From Prorocentrum cordatum (lineage: Eukaryota > Sar > Dinophyceae > Prorocentrales > Prorocentraceae), in the NCBI GenBank assembly GCA_963575745.1, contig CAUYUJ010014260.1, positions 935,287 to 999,286 on the forward strand: a DNA stretch of 64,000 nucleotides. The letters run 5' to 3'. A model generated the notes under the pieces. That model was given only the letters and a program-made list of their open reading frames with translations. It was not told the DNA's origin and searched no databases. Position numbers and translations under genes: made by a program. Positions 1-10,142 of the stretch are shown here, piece after piece (positions within the stretch are counted from its first letter, which is position 1; the number at the start of each line of letters is the position of its first letter).

Positions 1-180
1 AGCAGTTGGCCGACGTTGCGAGAAAGGCTATGCTCGACAACTGCCCTCCTCCTGTTGGCGCAGGGGATGGGGGCTCTCGAGGAGCGCGAGGGGGAAAGGG
101 CGGCCTCGGCGGCTGGTCTGAGGTGGAAAATGTTGTGATCCCCCTCCCCCGCTGGCGAGGCTGGTAGGCCAAGAGCGGGG

Positions 181-600
181 GTGGCGGTCGTCGTTCGCGC
201 GCATGCTGGCACGCGTTGGCCGTCGGACGCTTGCGAGACCGTCGGGCGCGAGCCCCACCGCGCAGGGATCGTTGCCCCTGGACGAATCATTGACGTGATT
301 GTTGATATTCCAGGCTGGCCTCCCCTCGATGTGATATCGCGTTGCCTTAAGTCGGGGACTGGGTTGCGCCCCCCTCAATCTTGCGCTTCTTAGGAAGATG
401 GTGGAGAAGCTTGCTGGGAAGCATGTGTACGCGGCGGGGGGCGATTGGAACCTCGACCCCAACCTGGATTCGACGGGGCTGGCTCGCAAGGTGGAAGCTG
501 CTTTTCTTCGTGCCAGCCAAGAAGACGTGTTTGTCTCCAGGAAGCCTCACGACGATCGATTTCTTTTAAACCAGCACGTGATTTGCCCGTGCCTGTGATA
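181..600 (+). pseudogene. LINE endonuclease (EEP/APE-like) remnant
   Basis: The first readable part of the LINE. Frame 181-393 gives VAPGRIIDVIVDIPGWPPLD, which matches the central EEP segment of dinoflagellate LINEs. Frame 398-598 continues with AAGGDWNLDPN (about 434-466), the GGDxN motif of the exonuclease-endonuclease-phosphatase fold that nicks target DNA to prime reverse transcription. The two parts lie in different frames with a stop between them. The N-terminal catalytic residues would lie upstream of or at the window edge. Non-functional as it stands. Confidence 0.7.
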
Positions 601-671
601 AGGTCGAAGCGGACACGTCCTGGACCCATCGGCCTCGTAGGCCCGTTCAGCTCAACCTCCGCCCCGAGGCT

Positions 672-1386
672 GTGCGATGCGATCAGCTGACGCATCGGTC
701 GCATCAGAAGCTCCCGACGGAGCTCCCGTTCGGGCCGACTCCTCGACCTCAAGACTGGGCCCTCAGCCGTATCATAGCTAAGGACGCTGCGGCTGCAGCT
801 CTGGCTCGCCCTATCGGCGAGGCTTGGGAGCTTCTCACGGCTGCTTGGAAGCAGTTTCCCAATCAACTCGAGCTCGAGCTCGAGTCTTTCACGGGGATTG
901 CGGTTAAAAGCAAGGGGCACAATGGGCGATTTCCTCAAGCCCCGATGGGCCCCCATTTTCGCCAAACCCAAAGCGTTTAGCCTCCGTGGCCAGTACTGTG
1001 GGTGGATCTGGCTGGCTCAGAACCTGTCCGAAACCATTGGGACTTCGGTGCGACTTCGCAGAGTGCCCCAGGACCCTGCTTTTCTGGACCATGCTCAGAT
1101 CCAGCAACTTTCGGAAGATGCGAGTCTCCAGACCCAGCAGCTTCTCACTTCGCCGTGCCCTGGCGAAGGGCAGAACGTTCGACTAGATGCGACCCTCGCT
1201 CGAGCTCGCCGCCTGGCCCGTTCCTTTTCGCTCGACGCGGGCCTCGACGCCTGGATCGAGCAGTGCCAGGAGTTTCTGTCGCCTTGGGACGACGACCTGA
1301 GCGAGGCGCGCAAGGCCGTCGCGAAGGTCCAGCAGGACAGCTGGGATGAATGGCAGGAGAAGGCGCTCTCGGGGGGGGGGGGCTAG
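672..1386 (+). pseudogene. LINE linker between endonuclease and RT
   Basis: Two overlapping frames (672-980 and 898-1386) encode an Arg/Ala/Glu-rich, probably helical linker (ARARRLARSFSLDAGLDAWI, then a WDEWQEKAL stretch) typical of the region between endonuclease and RT in these LINEs. The later frame ends in a run of nine or more G at 1371-1382, where the frame is lost. No catalytic motif is expected here. Confidence 0.55.
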
Positions 1387-1389
1387 GAC

Positions 1390-2618
1390 CACGCGTAGGC
1401 TCATTAAGCTTAAGCAGAAGTGGGCCCCCACCGTCGTCCAAAATCACCCGGGTTGTTTTTCGAACTCTCCTCAAGAAATTCAGAAGGCTCAGGGGGAATG
1501 TCTGGCTAAGTTCTGGCATGCGTCTCACGTGCCTCCTGAAGTTTGCGTTCCTGATAGGTGCCACCTTCCTAAGCCGACGGCGGCCGAGATCCGGAGTGCT
1601 TCAAGCAGTTGTTCGCACCTCACGTCGCAGTTTTTGGACGGACTGCATCCAAGGCAGCTTGCGTTGGTCTCGGATGATGCTCTGGGCGCTTTCGGAGCGA
1701 TAATCCAAGCGATCGAGTCCCTGGGCTTGTTCCCGAAACAGCTGTTCTGGCTTCTTTCCCGTTGCTCGAGAAACCAGAAGGAGGCCTCCGCCCGATCCTG
1801 TTGCGCGCTGGCCCCGCCCGTGTCTGGGGGGGGGGGGGGGGAGGGGGCCTATGATATTGGATTTCAACACCAACTACCCTCATAAGTACTGGGATTTCGG
1901 CCCAGGCCGCAGCGCTGAGGATGCCGCGTGGCACCAGGGTGCGCGGGCCGAGGTGGCCCATCATGAAGATGGCGAAACGGGGGGAGCGGTTTGGGATTGC
2001 ACGAAGTACTGCGAGTCCTTTGATTTAGCTCTCTTGAAAGACAGGGCCTTGCGTCACGGGATTAACGGGGTGATTGTCTAAACGAACGTTACCTACTGGA
2101 GGGGTCCCAGGCTGCTTCGACTTGGGGCCCAGCTCGGGGCCCTGCCCTATGTCGCCCGCTCTGGCCTCCCCGCGGGCGATATCTTCAACGAGATCATGGT
2201 TCGAGTTTACAGTATCGAGGCGTTCGATAAGTTTGTCGCGGATAAACCCGACGTCGATTTGTCGTCATATGTGGACGACGACAGCGTCACCACTTCGGGC
2301 TCGGAGCGAAAGGCTCTGGCCAACATCACCAAGGCTGCAGCCTGCCTGTATGTTCTGTTTAGGGGCGAGCTGCTCGTCGGCATTCAGCCCGACAAGGTCA
2401 GCACCTTTGCCAGCATCCTTGCCCTCGCCCAGAAGATAGCTCGACATCTCGGGCATATTGCTGGGAATGTTACCAACAATGTGGTCTCCCTCGGCACCGA
2501 CTTAGCTCCAGGTCAGCCACGTTGTGCTAAAAGGGGTCAGTGGGAACAAAAACAACGGTTCTCTCAGACGAAGAAACGGCAAAATTTTGATGAGATATCG
2601 TTCCGCTCTTCCCCGTAA
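1390..2618 (+). pseudogene. LINE reverse transcriptase domain, frame-broken
   Basis: Successive frames carry the RT landmarks in order: DGLHPRQLALVSDD near 1640-1680, LLEKPEGGLRPILL in another frame near 1765-1805, motif A as AVWDCTKYCESFD with its Asp at about 1995, and motif C as SSYVDDDSV with YVDD at about 2268-2279. Both metal-binding aspartates of the YxDD box are present, but at least three frame changes separate the blocks, one of them next to the poly-G run at 1827-1842. Function is therefore lost unless the frame changes are assembly errors. Confidence 0.8.
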
Positions 2619-2628
2619 GAAGGGGTGA

Positions 2629-3463
2629 ATGGGGAAAATATACGCGGCTGGAGTTTTACCAGCGGCAAGTTTGGGAGCGGCGGTTGCGGGGATGACTAAT
2701 CACGAGCTCCAGGAAGCTCGACAGGTATTGCTGTCTTCGCGCCCCCGCGGCACCGCGGCTGCTCGCACCAGGCTCGTCTCGCTGTTCTTGGGGATCCCGC
2801 GTGGCGACCCTCTGTCGCACCGGCCATGCATTAGGCCTCAGTGGCGTGGCTTGCTCTCACCTCTCCCTCGATGCCCCAGTACAACAGTAAGGAGATATCC
2901 CAAATGTGGCGAGCTGTCCAGTTTGATGATACCGTCACGTGGCGATCCTCTCGAGGTCCTCTGCAGCGCATGCACCTGTCCTTGGCCAAAATATGATGGC
3001 GCTCAGTGACCCCTCTCACGTTTAAAGCTGATCATGACCGCGAGGTGCAGCTGGGAAAGACCTCACCAGCGATGCTTGCTCATATGCTGCAATTGGCCGT
3101 TCAGTGCAAGCACGAGCGTGTTTTGTGTCAGGACACCCCAGGGTCCAATGGTTCTCGGTTTTGAGTTGAACCCCTCAAAACGTTGTTGGTCCCAAGGACG
3201 TAAGCTCACCCCTCTGCATAAATACATGTCTCTGAGTGTCTTCTGCAGGGGGGCGTGGACTCGTGCTCGGGCGCAGGCGGCTGGCTACGACTGCGACGGA
3301 CGTTGCCCGAGGTGTGGAATGCCCGACAATGGTTCGGCATCGAATATGGCAGTGCCTCCATCATGAGTCTGTTGCGGCTAGGAAAAGTGTCGCGGATGAT
3401 GCCCCCGTCGAATGGTTGGCCAAGGCTCTTGAGAGTGAGGACCGTGTGTTTTTGACGAAATAA
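2629..3463 (+). pseudogene. LINE RT thumb and zinc-binding region
   Basis: The frame from 2629 begins AAGVLPAASLGAAVAGMTNHE, the counterpart of the RT thumb region in this LINE type. Further on, around 3280-3325, comes GYDCDGRCPRCGMPDN with a CxxC pair, continued in another frame by VRHRIWQCLHHES. Together these resemble the CxxC...H...C zinc-binding site that precedes RNase H in dinoflagellate LINEs. Stops and frame changes lie between the pieces. Confidence 0.6.
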
Positions 3464-3560
3464 ATTGGGAACGCCCTGAGTCCTACACCCCCCCCCCTCT
3501 CGTCGGCCAACCAGCCCATCCTCTACTCGCCTGAAGGGGGAACTCTGGATTAGGGGGTCC

Positions 3561-4019
3561 GTGGATCTCTCGGGACGCGATGCGGTCATGGATGGCTCGG
3601 CGTTTCGACACAATGTTAGAGAGCCTTCCGGGGCGGCTTTCTCCTGGGTTTTCCTGTGGCCAGGGGGCACCATAGTTGCGCTCGCGAAATGCGCGGTTCT
3701 TCAAGCTGTGCCGCAGAATTCACAAGCTGCCGAGCACTTGCGCACGGCCTTGCTCCCGATGTTTCAGACCAACGGCGGCGAGCGGCATTCCGATTGCATG
3801 AATGTGGTTCGCATCTGCGTGCCCTCCAGAGAGTACCGGGTTTATCGTAAACATCGCTACGCTGGCCTTCGGAGAGGGGTACTTCTGCACGAAGGCAATC
3901 CAAATCCACCGGTGCACCACACTCCTGCTCACCGCTCCCGCGAGTTTCTGGAAGCACCCCCTGCGCGTGAGAGAAGAATCGGGGTGGGTAACTTGAACGC
4001 AGACGCTTTGGCCAAGTAG
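3561..4019 (+). pseudogene. LINE RNase H domain remnant
   Basis: A 152-codon open stretch holds the RNase H signatures in order: DAVMDGSAFRH (first catalytic Asp, DGS motif), a beta-strand block with WVFLWPGG, SQAAEHL (catalytic Glu helix) and a final GNLNADALAK (last Asp). The domain would remove RNA from the RNA-DNA hybrid. It ends at a TAG at 4017-4019, and LINE-like coding continues in the following frame, so this is a decayed domain with residues still recognisable. Confidence 0.65.
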
Positions 4020-4064
4020 GCTTTCCTCCTCCACCCGCAGCCCAGTGCGCATGAGAGCAAGGAG

Positions 4065-4839
4065 GTGGACAGGAAGTGTAGCATGCTCGAGTTTGTGGCG
4101 AGAGTAACTGGCACTGCGCTAGCGACCTTCACTCCCGAGCGTTTCGATCGCCCACCGAAGGGTCCGAGGGCGAAATTTCTAAAGTCGGGAGGTTGGCGCG
4201 CCTGGCAGGAGCGCGGTCAGGGTCGCGCCAGTTGCTTGCACTGTCTTCAGCTTTCCGCGGACATGCAGGCGCGACCCATGCTAGGATGTAAGGGCCCGGC
4301 AGGCTTTGGCGGGGAATCCTCGACCGTTCCTTGGGACATTCCCTGGCCCACTGTATCGTAGAGAAAAGAGAGCAGCGGCTAACTCTCTTTTTCTGTACCA
4401 TTTGCGGAGCATGCTCCTCCGCCCGTTGCCGCATGCTTGGCAAGGAGTGTCTCCTGCGGAAGCTGGCAGGTGCTCCCGCGACTTTACGTAGACTTGTTCA
4501 GGTTTGTATCCTCACTACCGTGACAGCACCACGGTGAGTGAGTCCTCGAGGCGCGGTGCAGCGTACTTCTGCGATGCGTCTCAGCGGCCACCGCTGCGCG
4601 ATGTGAGGTTGCCTGGCTCTTCCTCTGGTCTGATATCGGCGCCAGGGATGGCTGCGCCTCAGGCTCGAATTCAAGCCCGCGAGGCGTCGGCGGCGGCAAG
4701 GACTGCTGCCGCGGCCTCGCGGGATGCCACGTGGCCAGCGTTTTGTTCATGGGCGGTTTGCGGGTGTAGATCCGGTGCCCTCGGGGACCGCCCTCTTTCT
4801 TCCCGCTTGTCTTCCCTTGCCTCGGCCGCCGATGCGTGA
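4065..4839 (+). pseudogene. LINE C-terminal region with Cys-rich finger
   Basis: Coding resumes after RNase H with an RFDRPP-type segment (4065-4361), then LTLFFCTICGACSSARCRML (about 4379-4438), a CxxCGA finger common at the C terminus of dinoflagellate LINE ORF2, then LRRLVQ and, in another frame, LYPHYRDS (about 4500-4525). The tail after this (4530-4839) is Ala/Ser/Arg-rich and carries no motif. Confidence 0.55.
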
Positions 4840-4956
4840 AGTTAGCTCTTCTCCGCGGCTGAGGGCTGGTCTTAGTCGGCCATCTGTGCCGACTTGACGT
4901 TATAAATCGTTCTGGCCCTCAGCGGATCGCACGGGGGGGGGGGGGGGGGCAAAACA
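4840..4956 (+). other. LINE 3' untranslated tail with poly-G run
   Basis: About 90 bases after the last LINE frame end in a run of G from about 4933 to 4949, then CAAAACA. The next base starts the 3' repeat of the neighbouring DIRS-like unit, so the two elements abut. Confidence 0.5.
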
Positions 4957-5321
4957 AATTCTCATCGTCCGCACACTCCCTGCTCTGCTGCTACCACTCC
5001 CCCTGCTACCTGGCTAGGGAGGATGGAGGAGGGAGACAGCAAAAAGGCAAGGGAGGAGGGAGGAGAGGAGGCAGGCAGAAGACGACGACGACGACGACGG
5101 CGACGCCGGCGGCGGCGCTTGCACCGACTCCCAAACAGCGTTTGCACTACGCCACGCAGACCCTGTCTGGAGTCCACACAATTCCCAAACAGCGCTTGCA
5201 CTATGGCGGCCCCCTGTCAGGAGTCCACGCTGTCGCCCTGTTTTTTTTTCTCAGGGCTCTCGTTGGCAGTCACTTGTCGGGCCCCGACAGTCACGTTCGT
5301 GATCTGCCCAGGCCTAACTCC
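4957..5321 (-). repeat. A1: 365 bp direct repeat at the 3' end of the gag-RT unit
   Basis: Nearly identical to 9468-9838: I count about seven substitutions plus two extra GAC triplets in the other copy, so roughly 98% identity. It contains a (GAC)n tract near 5082-5100 and an internal duplication of a ~20 bp GCTTGCACTA-type motif. The RT frame stops just inside it (5314). Its right edge is the motif CTAACTCC. In the sense direction (- strand) both copies follow a gene, so A behaves as a shared 3' end. It could also be the LTR of an element whose recombinase lies outside. Confidence 0.85.
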
Positions 5322-7003
5322 GGCCTGCGTCCCGCCTCCAGATGTCCGGCAGCACAGGGTCCACGACGACCCACTGCTGCTCGTAGAGGTCGGCCAGATC
5401 TCTGCGCGATGCTTTGTCGACGGGATTGTCTGCTGAGGCCACCCGTTCCCACCACGGGTAAATGCACCTGGAACGGCGCTCCTCCCAGGTCGCGTGCACG
5501 ATTTCGTTCGCGCGGACAGCTCTAGACGAACCCTTGATCAAAGAGTACTTGGCGGATTCGTTGTCGATGAAATGAATCCATACACATCTGCGCGACAATC
5601 TCGGCCACGTTGCCAACGCCAGCAGAGGGCCCACCGCTTCGATCTCCTGAATGGCGTTCACACGATCGTGCCCTAGCCACCGCTCCATCCAGGGCTCTGG
5701 CACCGCAGTGGCGGTGAGCATTGGCCGGAAGTCTGGGTCACGCGGCTTCCATATGCCCGCTGCCACTCGCCCCGTGCCTTCACCGTCGCTCACCGTGACA
5801 ACGAGCGGCCACGATTGAAGATCGAAAAGGACTTCGCGGCCTGACTGCTCGTGCAGAGCGTGCCGGAACCAGCGCAGCGAGGCACTGAGGGACGCCGGCA
5901 TGCCCATCCGCCCGCTGCCATCGAACTGCCGACGCCTCAGTGGCACCAGCGCTGCGGAGCCGTAGCAGCCGAAGAGAAACGAACGTGCCCATCCCAAGCG
6001 GCCTCTGAGGGAGCCCGCCTCTGCAGCAGGCAACCGGCAGCTCTGCAGGTAGTAGTCGATGTCACCGATCAAAGCTGCTGCTTTCTGTTCCGGCAACCGA
6101 GCGACGGGCCGGGGGACGTCCACTGAGAGCTCCGCCCCGAGCAGCTTCCACACGCCAGCTGGCAGAAGCGACTTCTGAAGATCGAGCCTCCACCCAACCT
6201 GTCTGCGAAGCCATGCCCAACAGAACCACGCGCAGGAAGCTGTGCAGGCGCGCTCCACGCACCAGGCGTCGTCGCTGTAGTGGCGCATTGGGATGGCAAA
6301 GAAATGCCTCGCTATGGCGCACATCGCCGCCGGGTCCCTGACGTAGTTGAACTGCGACCCAGCGCCCCCGAATACTTGTCCCAAGTTGCGCAGAAGGACT
6401 GGTTCGCGCCGCCCGGGGTGCCACGTCACCGACCACATCCACTGGACCTGCTCCGGGGCCAGCGGACTCTGGCGGAAAGCACCGCTGTAGTCGGCTGTAA
6501 ACCCCGCGAGGGGGTCTCCAGCGCCCCAGAGTTCTTTCGAGAAGCGCACAGCGGCTCGCGCCGTGTCCAAATCGTCCGGCGTGTACGCTTCCGTCGTGTG
6601 AACGGTTGCATTCGCGCCACTGGATTTGAGGTTCTCGATGTTGCGTGCCTTCCAGGAGCCGGTGGGCCCGCGCCCCCACACCGGGAAACTGGGGTGCACC
6701 GCCACATCAGCGAGGTCCACGTCCGAGACAGAGAATGGCCCCTCAACGGCGCCAGTGGCAATCTCTTTCTCGCGCTTTGACCGCGCTGCTTGGTCCAAGG
6801 CGGCGTCGCCCGAGCCCTTGACGCCAGCGACGATGCGTCGGTTCCTCTCTGGCGCCTCCTTGATCCAGTCCTGCAGGTCGACTGACGCCACAGACTCAGC
6901 CGCTCTCCAGAGGCCAGCAGGCTGGATTGCGCCCAAGGCCGGCCGCCCCGAGCACAAGGAGTCGAAGTGCGCCTTGTCCAGGTGCCCCGACGCGCTGACC
7001 AGT
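5314..7003 (-). CDS. DIRS-type reverse transcriptase and RNase H
   Basis: The open frame of about 560 codons has no ATG at its start; it is the 3' part of a gag-pol reading. RT motif A is TADYSGAFRQSP (about residues 158-169 from the 6957 codon) and the active site is HYSDDAW (YSDD in place of YxDD). RNase H follows with SDGEG, EIEAVGPLLAL, HFIDNESAKY and a closing DNPVDKASR, the pattern of DIRS/Ngaro-type elements. All expected acidic residues are visible and the frame has no stop until 5314, so the domain may be recent. Coding upstream is in another frame, with the switch at a run of seven A (sense strand; T at 7003-7009). The stop lies inside repeat A1. The product would copy element RNA into DNA. 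Confidence 0.85.
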
Positions 7004-7378
7004 TTTTTTCAAGAGGGGCCCGTGCAGGTGGCCGATTACCCGGCGCACGTCGGGATGCAAGGCGGCAGCCCACGCCTCCCTCTCGGTCTCCAATTCGTTT
7101 GCCCATTCAGAGATGAGCGCACAAGCTTGCAACCTGGTTCGTTTCACCACCTCCGGATCGGCAGCCTGCCTCCGGTACGCTTCCTCTACCGAAGCGTGCA
7201 AGGTGGGAGGGCCGCACATCGGGTGTTCCAGGGTTGTCACGTGTTCCAGGAACCCCCGAGGCCCAACGCCTTCCGGCACCAGAGGCGCCGCACCGGCGCT
7301 CCGCGGCTGCAAGCCGCTTGCAATTGCGCGGCCCGCGCGCGCCATTACCGGCGCGTCGCGAGCGCCGCCGAAGCCCAC
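6896..7378 (-). pseudogene. DIRS-type pol segment upstream of RT, out of frame
   Basis: The frame encodes FLEHVTTLEHPMCGPP, then a helical stretch with ISEWANELETEREAWAAALH, ending in GHLHGPLLKK. This is the pre-RT region seen in dinoflagellate DIRS-like pol proteins. It is +1 relative to the RT frame, and the change falls at the sense-strand A7 run (7003-7009); one A fewer would fuse them. The part after LLKK (to 6896) is shadow reading. Either a one-base insertion, a base-call error, or a shift site; I favour an insertion. Confidence 0.65.
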
Positions 7379-7572
7379 CCCGCGGCTCAGCGGCGACTGC
7401 CCTCTCGCTTCGCGCGCGGCGCAGAAACATCTTCACTCGAGCATCGCCTGCCCCTCTTTACCGAGGGCGAGCACCCCCCCTTACCGGGGGATCACGGGCG
7501 GAACTCCTTGTCGCAGGCCGGGTGGTCACCCCCGCAGCCCTTGACATTGCAGGCGCGCTTGAACTTGCACCG

Positions 7573-8511
7573 CTAGCCGTAGTTGCACTTGCCGTTGTTG
7601 TAGAACTTGCAGAACTCCTTACCCGAGCTGTCGGCCGCGACGGTCTCGAGGGCCGCGCGGGCCTTCTTGGCGGGCGCAGGGGCCCCGTCCCCTTGGCTCC
7701 CCGCCGTGCCCCGGTCGGTGTGGAGCTCTGCGAAGAGGGAGACCCACTCGGTCCTGCACTCCCTCACGGCCTCCGTGAGCGTCTTGTTGTCGTTGCGCAC
7801 GACGTCCACCCACTTCGCGCGCATGTGCTGGTCTGCGCGCCGCGCGGCCTCCACGCTGGGGAGACGCCCGTTCTTCTTCTCGTACATCTTGAGCACGACC
7901 CACTCGTGGTAGTCCAACAATACCGACCAGTCCGCCGCCGCCCACTCGGGCGCAGCAGCCCACGCCATCGTGTTCATGAGGACGCGGTGCTTGTAGGTGA
8001 ACGTGTGGGCCGACATGTTGTTATCCTCGGGCTTGTACTGCGTGGCGTCGTTGTCAAGGGGGCGCACCTTCCGGAGGTCGTGCACCGTGGGGGCCCTGCG
8101 CTCTTGCTCGCGCACCAAGCGCCCCATCAACGCATCGTCTCCGAGGAGGTGGGCTGGCAAGCGGATGTGGCAGTACTCCACGAAAGTGTTGGTCTTCTTG
8201 GCTCGCACCTCTGGGTCCACTGGGTCGTCCCAGTCGCCGAATTTACCCTTCTTGATGAGTTCCAGCTCACCAATTACCAGGGCTTCAGCCTCCTGCCACG
8301 CAGCCTTTACCGGCTGGCATAGCGGCCTGTCAGAGGCATCTAACCCCGCAGGGGTACAAATGCCCTCGCCCACATCGGCCTTCGTGCCCGCAAGGCCTGC
8401 GAACTTGCAGATTGTTACCATCTGCTTAGTCTTGAGGTACGCAAACACTTTCTCGTCGACACCGTGCTTGCGAAGCAACTTGTCCAGACGAGGATCCAGC
8501 TCCAACGCCAT
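7573..8511 (-). CDS. gag-like protein of the DIRS-type element, cut in its zinc finger
   Basis: The first ATG after the relict leader is at 8511 (MALELDPRLDKLL); upstream residues to 8592 lack an ATG. The 312-residue product is mostly helical and charged, with a KNT...VEYCHIRLPAHLLGDD segment. It ends ...EFCKFYNNGKCNYG at a TAG (7573-7575). Reading past the TAG gives RCKFKRACNVKGCGGDHPAC before the next stop near 7482, so the stop splits a CCCH or Cys-rich finger of the kind found at the end of gag in DIRS-like elements. The gag frame is the same as the RT frame, with two stops and the out-of-frame block between them. Its likely role is to coat element RNA. Confidence 0.65.
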   Translation of the reverse strand: MALELDPRLDKLLRKHGVDEKVFAYLKTKQMVTICKFAGLAGTKADVGEGICTPAGLDASDRPLCQPVKAAWQEAEALVIGELELIKKGKFGDWDDPVDPEVRAKKTNTFVEYCHIRLPAHLLGDDALMGRLVREQERRAPTVHDLRKVRPLDNDATQYKPEDNNMSAHTFTYKHRVLMNTMAWAAAPEWAAADWSVLLDYHEWVVLKMYEKKNGRLPSVEAARRADQHMRAKWVDVVRNDNKTLTEAVRECRTEWVSLFAELHTDRGTAGSQGDGAPAPAKKARAALETVAADSSGKEFCKFYNNGKCNYG

Positions 8512-8580
8512 ACTTGGCTTACAGAAGCTTGTTCTTATCGCCCGGTAAGTCTGTAGTGCTTGGGCGGCGCCGCCCGCGCC

Positions 8581-8602
8581 TTTGAGCCACAAAGGCTACG
8601 GA
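8581..8602 (-). other. Relict dinoflagellate spliced leader upstream of gag
   Basis: Read on the - strand, the 22 bases match the DinoSL sequence at 19 of 22 positions, including the 5' block TCCGTAGCC and the block TGTGGCTCAA near the 3' end (mismatches at positions 10, 13 and 22). The gag ATG lies 69 bases downstream. DinoSL is added to mRNA by trans-splicing, so a copy in genomic DNA directly 5' of a gene marks insertion of reverse-transcribed, trans-spliced mRNA. Confidence 0.75.
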
Positions 8603-8788
8603 TAGCTTGGTTGGCGCACAGTCCGCAACATACAACGTAATTTTGGCACGATGAAAGAGCATGGGTCCATACGAACTGTCCCGGCCGCGTGGCCAGTAGT
8701 CGCCCCCGGACCCTTAAAGCTGGCATATGTTATACACGTCTACAGACTGTTACGCTCTCACTTGCACAGAGCGCGAAGAATGATATCG

Positions 8789-8824
<36 letters not shown>

Positions 8825-9235
8825 AGTAGGAGGGGGAGGGCATGAGGGGGTGGGAAGGCTCCTCAGCTCCTGGGGCGGGGTCGAGAACTCAGACAGTGCA
8901 CCGGCACCGTCTTGCAAAGGACGGGGTCGAGAGCCGTTGCCGCCAGTACCTTCATTAAGTCCAGCACAGGAGCGAAGACAGAGATACGCGCCGGCACTAT
9001 TTTGCGGTTTTCGAGTCGCCGGGGCACCACATTCGACGGCTGGGACACTGCCGGTTTCTCTTCTTTGATATCCTCCTCCACCTCTTCCTCCATAAGGGGT
9101 CGGGGTTGGAAGGGAAGGGGGAATTTTGAGACGGCACTTGATTATACATATTAACTGACGACTACGCAAGACATGCTCACAAGGTTTACTCTTGCTACTA
9201 TTTGTTGCGAAGGGTGGGAGACGCTGTCGGGTGGG
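8603..9235. other. Non-coding stretch upstream of gag
   Basis: No protein with convincing motifs was found. It contains the TA microsatellite at 8793-8822 and otherwise unremarkable mixed sequence up to repeat B1. Confidence 0.5.
8793..8822. repeat. (TA)n microsatellite
   Basis: About 14 uninterrupted TA units between the relict leader and repeat B1. Confidence 0.95.
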
Positions 9236-9267
9236 CAAACGCGCCCTTTTGCCTCTGAGCCGAAACC
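9236..9267 (-). repeat. B1: 32 bp repeat shared with the recombinase leader
   Basis: These 32 bases occur again without mismatch at 11856-11887, immediately upstream of the tyrosine-recombinase gene. On the - strand the repeat begins with GGTTTCGGCTCAG, which resembles the 3' part of the spliced leader. Confidence 0.8.
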
Positions 9268-9467
9268 CTCCGGAAGGCGGAAGGCGGCCTCACTGAGAGT
9301 CTTGGGGAAGCTCAACATATTGCGCTGTTCTTACGCGGCCCCTCCCCGACTCCTCATTCGGCGCCTCACTCAAATCCGCAACTGCATGGCTTACGCCTTA
9401 CGCAACAATCGGAGGTACGATGAGAAATGTGGACGCCACCGGCCCTGCCTACCACAAGCCTCCATGC

Positions 9468-9838
9468 AATTCTCATCGTCCGCACGCTCCCTGCTCTGCT
9501 GCTACCACTTCCCCTGCTACCTGGCTAGGGAGGATGGAGGAGGGAGACAGCAAAAAGGCAAGGGAGGAGGGGGGAGAGGAGGCAGGCACAAGACGACGAC
9601 GACGACGACGACGACGGCGACGCCGGCGGCGGCGCTTGCACCGACTCCCAAACAGCGTTTGCACTACGCCACGCAGACCCTGTCTGAAGTCCACACAATT
9701 CCCAAAAAGCGCTTGCACTATGGCGGCCCCCTGTCAGGAGTCCACGCTGTCGCCCTGTTCTTTTTTCTCAGGGCTCTCGTTGGCAGTCACTTGTCGGGCC
9801 CCGACAGTCACGTTCGTGATCTGCCCAGGCCTAACTCC
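9468..9838 (-). repeat. A2: 371 bp direct repeat downstream of the recombinase gene
   Basis: Second copy of A1 (4957-5321), longer by 6 bases in its (GAC)n tract. It lies about 300 bases 3' of the recombinase stop in the sense (-) direction, just as A1 lies at the RT stop. Both copies end at the same base, where flanking sequence becomes unrelated. Confidence 0.85.
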
Positions 9839-10142
9839 CAACGCGCCCCCACTTTCAGGGCTGGGCATTCTCGGCTCCGCATTACCGCGTCGCACTGCCC
9901 CAACGCGTGCCCCTTGCCGGGCGACGCTACGATTCGATGGCTGCGGAGCTGCTTGACCCGGAGGAATCTCGTGCATCCTGGACAAGCGATGCTCCTTCCT
10001 CCTCGCCGGAGGATTCCGGCCGAGACCAATGCGGGACGCCGCCAGAGTTTTTACCCCAGCAGCGCTCGCATCTGACGAACCAGTCTTCGCAATCCCCAGG
10101 CGCGCCTCTAATCGCCTCTACTGGCGCCCGCGACTGCGCCCA

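Larger units (their letters stand above)
1..4949 (+). mobile_element. Degenerate LINE (non-LTR) retrotransposon, left end outside window
   Basis: One LINE ORF2-like reading can be followed across all three + frames: EEP endonuclease (about 181-600), linker (670-1390), reverse transcriptase (1560-2620), thumb and zinc-binding region (2629-3463), RNase H (3561-4020) and a C-terminal finger (4331-4840). Frames switch many times and in-frame stops occur (for example after the RNase H segment at 4017-4019), so no full protein can be made. The order, and phrases such as DGLHPRQLALVSDDAL before the RT core, match the LINEs I know from dinoflagellate genomes. The unit ends in a G run at about 4933-4949 rather than poly(A). 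No target-site duplication could be identified because the 5' end lies outside the window. I am confident of the class and less so of the exact 3' boundary. Confidence 0.85.

Noticed and set aside
5023-5436. Arg-rich small protein in repeat A1 and its twin in A2
   Set aside because: The Arg run is the (GAC)n tract read in one frame, and the frame is disrupted differently in the two copies.
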